A stretch of DNA of 56,127 nucleotides, from contig JAAZXB010000005.1 of the NCBI GenBank assembly GCA_014240375.1, positions 133,082-189,208 of the forward strand, in the 5' to 3' direction. Both the position numbers and the translations under genes were made by a program. Every line of letters starts with the position of its first letter. Positions within the stretch are counted from its first letter, which is position 1. The notes beneath the pieces were generated by a model, which saw nothing but the letters and a program-made list of their open reading frames with translations, had not been told where the DNA came from and made no database searches. Below are positions 45,979-54,500 of the stretch, one piece after another. This stretch comes from Planctomycetota bacterium. GTDB taxonomy: Bacteria; Planctomycetota; UBA8108; UBA1146.

Positions 45979-47436
45979 TCACTCGTCTTCCGCCGTACGA
46001 GTCAGTGGAATCCTGATCGACATGGTGGTGCCTTGCCCCGGAGAAGATACCACATCGATCCGTCCTCCGTGTCCGTGGATGATTCTTTGTGTCAGGGAGA
46101 GACCCAGACCGAGGCCACCCTTCTTGGTCGTGAAATAGGGGGTGAAGAGCTTGGATTGAATTTCCTCGGTCATCCCTGAGCCCTCGTCTCGCACCTCGAT
46201 GTGGATCTCGTTTTGATCGGTAGAGGCCCTGAGGATGACGGTATCCCCCGGGGAGGAGGCCTCCACCGCATTGTTGAGCAGTACCAGGACGACCTGTTCC
46301 AGTCTTCGTAGGTCGAGATCGAGTTGCGGTAGGGAAGGGGAAATTTCCAGTTTCAATTCGACCTCTAGTTTGGAGGAGAAGTTCTTCACCGCCGCAGCGA
46401 TTCTTTCCAGATGAAGTGACAGGTCCTCCAGTGGTTTTCGATCGAGTTGGATCGGTTTCAGACCCTGAAGAAGATCTTTCAGCCAGCGGTCGGCACGATC
46501 GACCGTGTCCATGATGGTCCGCAGGGAAGGGGAGATCTGTTCCTGGTCTCCACTGCGCAGAGAGCCCTGAGCCAGAGCCCGGATGCTGCCGAGCGGATTA
46601 CGCAGGTTGTGGGCGACCGAAGCGGTCATCTCACCGACCGCTGCAAGCCGCTCCCGTTCGACCATTCGTTGCTGGTAACTGTCGATCTCACTCGACATCG
46701 CCTCCACCTCGCGGGCGAGGTCACCGATCTCATCCCCTGCGGGGATCGGGATCTTCTTGCCATACTGGCCGTCGGAGATCTGCTGGGCAGCAGTGGAGAG
46801 GCTTTCGAGAGGGGAGATGATCCAGCGCTGGAGCAGCAGGAAGCAGGATCCACACAGCAGTAACATCATGGCTCCCAGGATGCTCAGCAGGTAGGTCACT
46901 TGCTCGGCAGCGCTGCGGGCTCGCAATTCCAGTTCGCCGATCCTGGTTTGTTGTAGTTGCTCGAGTTGTACTACTGCCGCAGTGAAATCGGGCACCAATC
47001 GGTCCTTCAGCCAGTTGCGAGTGCGCTCCTGGCCTCGTCCCTCAATCCCCTCTTCCAGGTAGCGTAGGGAGTGGATCACGGCTCGCTCAAAGTTCTTGAC
47101 CGATCGGTCCAGGTCCTCGATCGCGCCTTGCTCATCCTTTGAGGTGTTCCCTTCGGGGTCCACCAGCGAGACGATGGCGTGCTGGCAACTGTCGATCTGT
47201 TGACGGAACCGATCTCGATCGGTGGTTTTCCAGTTCTGAAGGTTTTCGATCTCTCCGGTGGTGATCAGCAGCAGGTCGCGGATCTTGCCGATGGAGATCA
47301 GATCCTGACGACTCTTCTGACTCTCCTCGACGGCCATCTGAAGATCGTGGATCACCATCAGCGCCGCCAGACCTCCCCCGATGGCGAAGGTGAACAGGGT
47401 CAGTACCAGTAGCAGGATTCGCGTGCGAATCAACAT
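45979..47436 (-). CDS. Membrane sensor histidine kinase
   Basis: About 485 aa from the ATG at 47436, which forms a TGATG junction with the upstream lipoprotein stop. TM1 about 5-28, an extracytoplasmic helical domain of about 130 residues, TM2 about 160-180, a HAMP domain (PLESLSTAAQQISDGQYGKKI), then HisKA with the phosphoacceptor His in SVAHNLRNPLGS (about residue 275) and HATPase with NNAVEASSPGD, DEGSGM and GGLGLGLSLTQ. No PAS domain, so the signal should enter through the extracytoplasmic helical domain or the lipoproteins encoded upstream. It pairs with the NtrC-type regulator 10 bp downstream. Confidence 0.92.
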   Translation of the reverse strand: MLIRTRILLLVLTLFTFAIGGGLAALMVIHDLQMAVEESQKSRQDLISIGKIRDLLLITTGEIENLQNWKTTDRDRFRQQIDSCQHAIVSLVDPEGNTSKDEQGAIEDLDRSVKNFERAVIHSLRYLEEGIEGRGQERTRNWLKDRLVPDFTAAVVQLEQLQQTRIGELELRARSAAEQVTYLLSILGAMMLLLCGSCFLLLQRWIISPLESLSTAAQQISDGQYGKKIPIPAGDEIGDLAREVEAMSSEIDSYQQRMVERERLAAVGEMTASVAHNLRNPLGSIRALAQGSLRSGDQEQISPSLRTIMDTVDRADRWLKDLLQGLKPIQLDRKPLEDLSLHLERIAAAVKNFSSKLEVELKLEISPSLPQLDLDLRRLEQVVLVLLNNAVEASSPGDTVILRASTDQNEIHIEVRDEGSGMTEEIQSKLFTPYFTTKKGGLGLGLSLTQRIIHGHGGRIDVVSSPGQGTTMSIRIPLTRTAEDE

Positions 47437-49910
47437 CAGCGATCTCCCACCGGAATCACCAGCCACTCGTGAGAATAACGATCAGGATCACTGGTTGCGG
47501 GCGAGACATCGGGAGTCCAGTCGAGGCGGATTCGCTGGCCAGGGGAAAGTGTTGTCGAGCAGTTGAGCACCCATATCTTTCCATCGATCTCGCCGAGGAT
47601 TGGAGTGGGTTTCCCATCGATGGTCAGTTTCAACTTCGGAGTCCGGGGGAGCGCCTCGGACAGGTGAAGGATCCAGCGAGGAGCGAGCCCCGCGGCGATG
47701 GTCCCGGGAGGTGGATCGATGGAGGTGAAGGAGATCGGACGCTGCGATTTCGCAATACTGCGTCGGACACCCGGTCGAAGGGATCCGTCAGGGGCGGCGA
47801 GGGTGGAATCGAAACTCGCAGCGAAGCGGTCGAGGTACTGGGACCAAAGGGGCTCTTCAGAGGAGGGGCTCCACAGCCAGCACGATCCAGCCTCGACCCT
47901 GGCAGAGTCCGCGGCGCTGATCCGTAACTGACCGCTCTTCTCTTGCCCAGCGATGGGGACCGGAGCCAGACCTCGGGGATGATGGAGAAAACCAGTTTCG
48001 AAGGACGAGGTTTCTGCAGCATCGACGGTCAGTTGGCCGGGCTGCACCCGGATCACTCTGAGCCACTGCCACCGATCGGAGTTCGGTGGCGCGAATTCGA
48101 CCGACTCAGTACGGGTTCCCACCGCGGCGGGTCCGATGCCGCTGCAGGCCCACATGCGCGCCTTCAGTTGCAGGGTGTCGGAGGTGCTGACCGCCGGACC
48201 CTTGTTGTCGATGAACAGGCTGCGTGTGATGTCGAGCAGCCCCGTGCCCAAAAGGACCACTCCGGAGCCGGCTTGAGCGGCGAAGAAGCAAGAACTGACC
48301 CGGGTGAGCGCGTTTTCAGCATCACCACTGATTCGCAGGCCTGCACCACCGAGGTTACCCAGAAACTCCGATTCCAGAACACTGAAGTCTCCCGGGGCGT
48401 CGGCATCGAGATGCAGTCCAGATTTGTGATTGTCGATGAAGGAGCATTGCTCGGCACGGACTCTCAAGTCTGCAGCAGATCCCTCAGGGTAGCGAATGTC
48501 GATACTGACGCCGTGGTCGTGATTGCGCTCGACCAGTAATCCGCGCAGGCCGATGCGAATCCGCGCAGGATCGGTACCGTCTCCCAGTGGTGCATCGATC
48601 TTGATGCTGATCCCGATGTCTCGATTGCGAGCGACCTCGCACTGTTCCATGTCGATCCTCGCCTTGGCTCCTGGCCGCGGCAGTAGTGGCAGCACCGACA
48701 GCCCACTCTGCTGGTTGTCGATCAGACGGCAGTCGCGAATCGCCACATCGACATGACCTTCGATACGGATTCCATCGCCGCCACTTTCGCTCACTGAGCA
48801 CGACTGGATGGTGCCGGTCCCGCGCCCGTCCTGGTCGAGGTCGGTCTCGATCTGGATGCCCTTGTCCTTGAATCCGGAGATGTGGCAGCGAGAGATGCGA
48901 AAGTGGCAGTCGTCCGCGACGATCGCACGACGAGCTTCTTGTGCCCCGTCGAAGTGGAGGCCATCGATGACCACCAACTGTTCCCCGGGTGGCACGATGA
49001 CAGTGTCTTGGCCGGGTGATCCGATCAGCCTCGTGAGGTGCTGGCCTGGCGCGGAGGGACCGTCAAATCGAGCAGGAAATCCCCCGTAGATCGCCATCCC
49101 TTCGAACAGAAGTAACTGTTCCCGGTATCGACCTGCGGCCACATGAATGTTGACTCCGGCCAGGCCTATGGCATCCCCGATGGCATCGTCGATTTTCTGG
49201 AAAGCGTCTTCGGGACTGCTGCCATCGCCAGTATCGGTGGCTGCTGCATCGACATACAGCACTGGATTGGGAAGCGCGGGCCATTCCGATTGATTGGAAT
49301 CGCTGATCCCCTGGTCGTCGATCGATCGAACCACCAGGTAGATCACCTGGCCATTGGGCAAGTTTTGAATCGTATGGGAAGTGGCTCCAGGGTCGGTGGT
49401 GATCCAGGGTTGGTCGAAATCTTGCTTGCCTGGACGAGCAGAACGGAAGATCTGGTAACGGATCTGGTCGCTGTTGGTGTGGTCGTCGATGGCGGCATGC
49501 CACTTGATGTGTAAGGAGCCGTCGCCAGCGATCACCGAGTGGGGGCCATCGAAGAGGGGCGGCTGGTGGATCCCGTCGATCGGTGGGGCGACCCGGCCAA
49601 CGGCAGTTTCTTCCCTCGAGGAGACCGCTGTTTCGGTGGGGGGTTGAGCCGGGCCTGGTGGAGTGGTAGTGGGATCATCGCAACCGAAGAAGAGCAGCAA
49701 CAGCAGCAGCGTGACCGGGTACCGAGAGGCACCGGATCGAGAGGCACCGGATCGAGAGGCACCGGATCGAGAGGCACCGGACTTTAGTCGGGCCGAGTCT
49801 TGCGGGACGGGCCCGCCGGGATGGTTCAGGAACTTCTTCTCCAACACTCTTCTCCACGGGGCTGAAGTCTTGATCTGATCCCATCGTACTACATCTCGAC
49901 GTGGAATCAT
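47436..49910 (-). CDS. Surface lipoprotein with right-handed beta-helix (paralogue)
   Basis: 824 aa if the ATG at 49910 is used; it overlaps the upstream stop (ATGA). About 60 basic residues, including a four-fold Ser-Gly-Ala-Ser-Arg repeat, precede a leucine-rich signal core ending in the lipobox LFFGC, an unusually long n-region for a lipoprotein. The rest parallels 31861-34626: FN3-like domain (GDGSLHIKWHAAIDDHTNSD), LPNPVLYVDAAATDTGDGSS entry segment, many beta-helix coils (IRDCRLIDNQQSG and similar), and a C-terminal Ig-like part. It is co-transcribed with the sensor kinase, suggesting an envelope-facing partner or sensing role; this is inference. Confidence 0.75.
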   Translation of the reverse strand: MIPRRDVVRWDQIKTSAPWRRVLEKKFLNHPGGPVPQDSARLKSGASRSGASRSGASRSGASRYPVTLLLLLLFFGCDDPTTTPPGPAQPPTETAVSSREETAVGRVAPPIDGIHQPPLFDGPHSVIAGDGSLHIKWHAAIDDHTNSDQIRYQIFRSARPGKQDFDQPWITTDPGATSHTIQNLPNGQVIYLVVRSIDDQGISDSNQSEWPALPNPVLYVDAAATDTGDGSSPEDAFQKIDDAIGDAIGLAGVNIHVAAGRYREQLLLFEGMAIYGGFPARFDGPSAPGQHLTRLIGSPGQDTVIVPPGEQLVVIDGLHFDGAQEARRAIVADDCHFRISRCHISGFKDKGIQIETDLDQDGRGTGTIQSCSVSESGGDGIRIEGHVDVAIRDCRLIDNQQSGLSVLPLLPRPGAKARIDMEQCEVARNRDIGISIKIDAPLGDGTDPARIRIGLRGLLVERNHDHGVSIDIRYPEGSAADLRVRAEQCSFIDNHKSGLHLDADAPGDFSVLESEFLGNLGGAGLRISGDAENALTRVSSCFFAAQAGSGVVLLGTGLLDITRSLFIDNKGPAVSTSDTLQLKARMWACSGIGPAAVGTRTESVEFAPPNSDRWQWLRVIRVQPGQLTVDAAETSSFETGFLHHPRGLAPVPIAGQEKSGQLRISAADSARVEAGSCWLWSPSSEEPLWSQYLDRFAASFDSTLAAPDGSLRPGVRRSIAKSQRPISFTSIDPPPGTIAAGLAPRWILHLSEALPRTPKLKLTIDGKPTPILGEIDGKIWVLNCSTTLSPGQRIRLDWTPDVSPATSDPDRYSHEWLVIPVGDR
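49726..49780. repeat. 15-bp in-frame tandem repeat in a lipoprotein leader
   Basis: Three perfect copies and a fourth partial copy of GAGGCACCGGATCGA (plus strand) encode the Ser-Gly-Ala-Ser-Arg repeat before the signal core of the beta-helix lipoprotein. A CAG-rich run at 49693-49710 next to it encodes the leucine stretch of the signal peptide. Confidence 0.85.
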
Positions 49911-51196
49911 GAACCGGTGGCGAGTCCGATACGATTGACCCGATCCGCAACCAGTGGTTCTTCTCCATCTCCGGTGTAGTACAGCAGGAATCTTGGGTAG
50001 GGGGTGTCGTCATTCGGATCCAACGGATCGTTTTCATCGATCCCGGGATACTGGCTCGGTTGGATCATCGACGGCTGTTTGAGGTCGTCCGAATCGAACA
50101 GAATGGGAGAGACCAGATCGGAGGAGGAGGTCAAGACCGCCAGGTTGAATCCGCTCCAGCTGTATCCATCGAGGCTGGTGGCGTAGCCGATCACGGTGTC
50201 GTTATCGAGAAATCCGCGCCCCTCGTAGAACATCATCCATTCGACCAGATTTCCCTGTGCATCGGTTTCCCGAGCGAGGCTGGGGGAATGGATCGCCAGA
50301 TCGTCAAAGGTGCCCGGGCCGCCACTGAAACTGGGTCCGGCAGGAGCTCCACTGAGGACGCCATCTCGAATCGTCCAGGCACTGCCATCATTGGAGAAGG
50401 CCATGCCGATCACCGAACTTCCATCGCTGCGCTCGACTTCAAACGCCATCCGATAGGGGTCGGTGATAGCGGAGGTCTTGACCACACTTGGATCCGCAAC
50501 CCGCACCACGCTGCCAGAAGTAGGGTCAAACGCAGGTCCCGGTTCCAGGCCGCTACAAAAGGTTGGAACAGTCCAGCTGATCCCATCGGCGGAGGTGCAG
50601 GTGAGGATGGCGCTTTGCCAGGTTTCGGAAGGGGTGCCAGCACTTCCATAGGTGCCCTCGAACCACATCTGATATCTCCCGGCAGTATTGACCAGCGAAC
50701 CGTGATCTACGACGACGGTAGGATCGGCGGCACCGCGAGGGTCGATCGGTGTACCGTTGACGATGAGTGGCGGCATGCTGGCAGGGCTCATCACGATCGT
50801 CCGATCGGTGACCAGCGGATTGAAATCCTCCTCCGGCGAAGTGACCACCCCGATGGCATAGTCGTGCGGAGCAGTGGCACAACACGATCCCTCATAGAAG
50901 AGCAGGAACCGGTCACCGAAGATGGGTTGCCGACTCGGATCCTCGAGCGCGCAGGGGCTGTCGACTTCATGGAAATCGAAATCGGCAGGAACGCTGTTGA
51001 TGGGATCCGCGGTGGCGCGATCGGAGAGCACTGGAACCACTCTTGGAGGGATCACGTTCGAATCGCGGTGCTTCGACAGGTCGAGTACTGGCTGCTGCTG
51101 GGGAGGCGTTCCTCCACCGCCACAGCCGCCTGAAATGAAGGCGGCCGCAAGGCCAAGAGACAGCAAGAGTGGCGCACGGTATCCATGATCAGGCAC
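49907..51196 (-). CDS. Lipoprotein with beta-propeller (GH43/GH32-like) fold
   Basis: 429 aa from a GTG at 51196 (GGGGA about 8 nt upstream). The signal peptide ends in the lipobox AAFISGGC. The mature part shows about five similar beta-blade repeats: RFLLFYEGSC, RYQMWFEGTYG, PYRMAFEVERSDG, EWMMFYEGRGF and RFLLYYTGDG, each with an aromatic-rich strand followed by an S-x-DG-x-W or similar turn (SADGISW, SNDGSAW, SLDGYSW). This blade pattern is typical of five-bladed propellers of the GH43/GH32/GH130-like group, but I do not see a clear full catalytic set. First gene of the kinase/regulator operon; a glycan-binding sensor is plausible. Confidence 0.7.
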   Translation of the reverse strand: MPDHGYRAPLLLSLGLAAAFISGGCGGGGTPPQQQPVLDLSKHRDSNVIPPRVVPVLSDRATADPINSVPADFDFHEVDSPCALEDPSRQPIFGDRFLLFYEGSCCATAPHDYAIGVVTSPEEDFNPLVTDRTIVMSPASMPPLIVNGTPIDPRGAADPTVVVDHGSLVNTAGRYQMWFEGTYGSAGTPSETWQSAILTCTSADGISWTVPTFCSGLEPGPAFDPTSGSVVRVADPSVVKTSAITDPYRMAFEVERSDGSSVIGMAFSNDGSAWTIRDGVLSGAPAGPSFSGGPGTFDDLAIHSPSLARETDAQGNLVEWMMFYEGRGFLDNDTVIGYATSLDGYSWSGFNLAVLTSSSDLVSPILFDSDDLKQPSMIQPSQYPGIDENDPLDPNDDTPYPRFLLYYTGDGEEPLVADRVNRIGLATGS

Positions 51197-51578
51197 TGGT
51201 GAATCCCCTATTTCATCTGGGTGGGCTAAATCTCGACGTCGGGGACTGCTCCCGCTGGCTGAGGTGAATGTATCGTACAGTCACGATAGTAAGACCTCTT
51301 TTTGGCAAACTGGTCAGTAACTATTGCCGATTCAGCGAAAGGCAGGAAATACTAGGAGCATCCGTGATTATTGAGCGGGATTCAAGGTATCGAAGAGCGA
51401 CGGTCCATCCTATCATGGGTAATCAGTGCAGGATGAGTTCGATATTCGTCTGGTTGTCTATTTATTGTGTCTGTTTGACAGATTATTTCCTTTGAAGCTC
51501 GACACCCCAGTTGCGATTGATTTTGATCCGAATCAGATTGCAGAAATAGGTTTGGGCGACTTGAAAAGAGTACAAGCG
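51197..51578. other. Divergent intergenic region with a short inverted repeat
   Basis: 382 bp between the divergent propeller lipoprotein and subtilase genes. It holds the inverted repeat TATCGT-N6-ACGATA (51271-51288), about 75 nt upstream of the lipoprotein GTG, which could be an operator. A TTGACA at 51475-51480 has no matching -10 at standard spacing. No RNA gene was recognised, and the short open frame at 51268-51495 looks non-coding. Confidence 0.5.
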
Positions 51579-54500
51579 ATGCGCTGTGATTTTCAGTCCT
51601 TCCGGAGACCGAATCGGGCTTCTTTGTTGCTGGGACTTTTCCTGACAATAGTCCTGAACACTACAGTCGAGTCACAAGGAATAGTCAGAACTCCCATAGG
51701 TTCGCTTCCAGTGACCACTTCCTCGACCTTTTCCTACATGTGGGGAGAGGAGCGTGTCAAACTCGAGGTGCGAGAGAGTCAGATCGCCGTCTATCTGCCC
51801 CTATCGGAGCAGCCTGAAACTCAGATACAGCAGTATCTGGCGGATCTCCAGATCCATCTCACATCCGATGCCATCGAGGGGACCCCGTACCAGGGATTGC
51901 TGCTGGTCCAGACTCCTTCCGGTGAGGCGAGTCGGATCCTCCGATTGCTCGATCAATTACCGGGAGGTTGGGCCTCTCCCTGTCTCGATTTCCAGGGTCG
52001 GCTCCATATTCCTCGTCCCGAAATTCTGGTCACCCTCGATCCCACTGACTTGACCGTCATCGATCGAATCGTGGCGATTGCAGATCTTCAGTTGATCCGT
52101 GAATTCCCCTCGGGAAGTCCATTGCTCCAGCTCTCCTTCGATGGTGCCCCGAGGTTGATCGAGGAGCGGATCCAGCGCCTGCTGGATGTCTCCGGAGTGA
52201 TAGCGGCGAGCCCTAACTTCATCCTTCATCTGCCCGCGATGGCAGTTCCCAATGACACCTTTTTCGGATCGCAGTGGCACCTTCAGAACACCGGTCAGGC
52301 CGGGAATCTCGGGGTCGACATCAATGCTGCGGATGCCTGGGGCGTCCAGACGGGCTCACTTTCGGTGAGGGTCGCGATCATCGACGAGGGAGTCGATGTG
52401 TTTCATGAGGACCTTGCCGCGAATATCGTTGCAGGGCACGACTCGACCAATCAGGCCAGCCCAGCGGGGGTACCTGGAAACTGCGCATCTACCGATGGCC
52501 ACGGAACTGCCTGCGCCGGACTGGCGGCTGGCATCGGGAACAATGGCCTGGGGATCTCAGGAGTGGCATGGACCGCCGAGATTCAACCGGTTCGTCTCGG
52601 GTTCGGCAATCATTGGACCGAAAATGCCTGGATCCTCGATGCCCTCACCTGGGCGACCGACAATGGCTCCGACATCCTCTCCAACTCATGGGGCGGAGGA
52701 GCACCCTCTACTGCAGAGCAGGACACCCTTCAGTACGCACTCGATACCGGTCGAGGTGGACTGGGTTGCATCCTGGTCTTTGCCAGCGGCAACGATAATG
52801 CCGGGGTTTCCTTCCCGGCAGCCTACAACCAGGCGATCGCGGTCGGCGCCAGTAGTCCCTGCGACGAGCGCAAGAATCCCGCTTCCTGTGATGGAGAGGA
52901 CTGGTGGGGATCGAACTTCGGAACCCAGCAAACGGTCGTGGCACCTGGAGTCCTGATGGTCACCACCGACATCTCGGGAGCCGGCGGTTACGTGACGACC
53001 GGAGCCACTGCCGATTACGTGGCCAACTTCAACGGAACATCTTCCGCAACCCCGGTGACCGCTGGTGCACTGGCGGTGCTGCTCGCCCAGAACGGGAACC
53101 TGACTGCGACACAGGTGCGGACCATTCTCGAGACCAGCAGCGACGACCAGGTCGGTCCTCCAGCGGTGGATACGCCGGGCTTCGACAACAACTTCGGTTT
53201 CGGGCGGATCAATCTCGCCAACATGTTGGCGACGCTGGGCGGGCCCACCGGTCCCAGTGCGGCGACCTGTATCGAGCAACCGATCGGGGTCCAGGTCAGC
53301 TGGACCAATGGTGAGGCTTACGACGAAGTTCGGATCAGTCGCGATGGAGTATTGCTGGCCACGGTTGCCGGAAACTCCACCGGATACCTCGATCTATCGG
53401 TCCCCATCGGTCAGCACACCTGGGAGATTCAGGGAGTGGCCGGCGGAACCCTCAGTTTGTCCGCGTCCTGTAGCATTTTCCTGCTCGGGAACATTCGTGA
53501 TCTGGTCTGGGCGCCGGAAACGGGAACCACCGATTCGGGAACGGCTCTCGTCAACGCTCTGGCGGCTTCGGGCAGGAGTATCGTCACTGTCGGTTCCATC
53601 GCAGCCCTACCAGACCTCGATCGACTCGATCGAATCTGGGTTCAACTGGGGATGTTTCCCAACAACCACCAGCTGACCACGACGGAGTCCACCATCCTCG
53701 TCGATTACCTGACCAACGGGATCGGGGGCTCTTCGGTCTTCCTCGAAGGGGGAGACACCTGGTTCTTCGATACCCAGACTCCTGTCCATGCCTTGTTTGG
53801 CATCGCGGCACTCTCCGATGGAGCGTCGGTGGATAATCTCGGTCAGATCGACGGACTCAACGGTGCCGGATGTGACCTGTCGGGGCTCTCCTTTAATTAC
53901 GCTGGAGAGAACACATGGGTCGATCGACTCTCCGCAGCGGTCGGATCAGAGGTGGTGCAATCGAATCAAACTCCCGCCTACGACGTCTCAGTCTTTCGAG
54001 ATTCCGGGACCTTCATCACCTTCGGTAGCTCCTTTGAAATCGGCGGACTGGCAGAAGCGACATCGACGCACGTGCAACTGGTCGAAGCCATCATCAACTG
54101 CCTGACAGGATCGATCATCGCGCCGGCAGATCTGGTCTGTTCGCCCGGTGGTAACTCAGCAACCCTGACCTGGACCAATGCTGGTGGGTGGGATTCGATC
54201 GAGGTGTCCCTCGATGGAGGAACGCCCCAGGTGCTGGCCGGATCCTCGACCGGCACCACCCTCACTGGCCTCGCCAGCGGTGGACATTCTGTCGACGTGG
54301 TGGCAGTGGTGGGTGTCGATTCATCCGCCGCAACCTCATGTAACTTTGGCATCGATCCTGCTTCGCCTTCCGGCTTGAACTGCGTCAACCAAGGAGGTGG
54401 CGCGTCCATCTCGTGGACCAACGGTGAGGTCTATGAAAGCATCGAGCTGATTCGCAATGGTCAAGTGATCGCTCTGCTGGGCGGAACCGTCACTTCTCAT

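Noticed and set aside
50060..51133. 357-codon plus-strand open frame
   Set aside because: Antisense to the propeller lipoprotein, whose blade repeats and lipobox are convincing; no family resemblance in the antisense product.
51268..51495. Small plus-strand frame in the divergent intergenic region
   Set aside because: No ribosome-binding site, no family resemblance; a C-terminal hydrophobic stretch is not enough.
51475..51503. Sigma-70 promoter with TTGACA
   Set aside because: No plausible -10 hexamer at 16-18 bp spacing.
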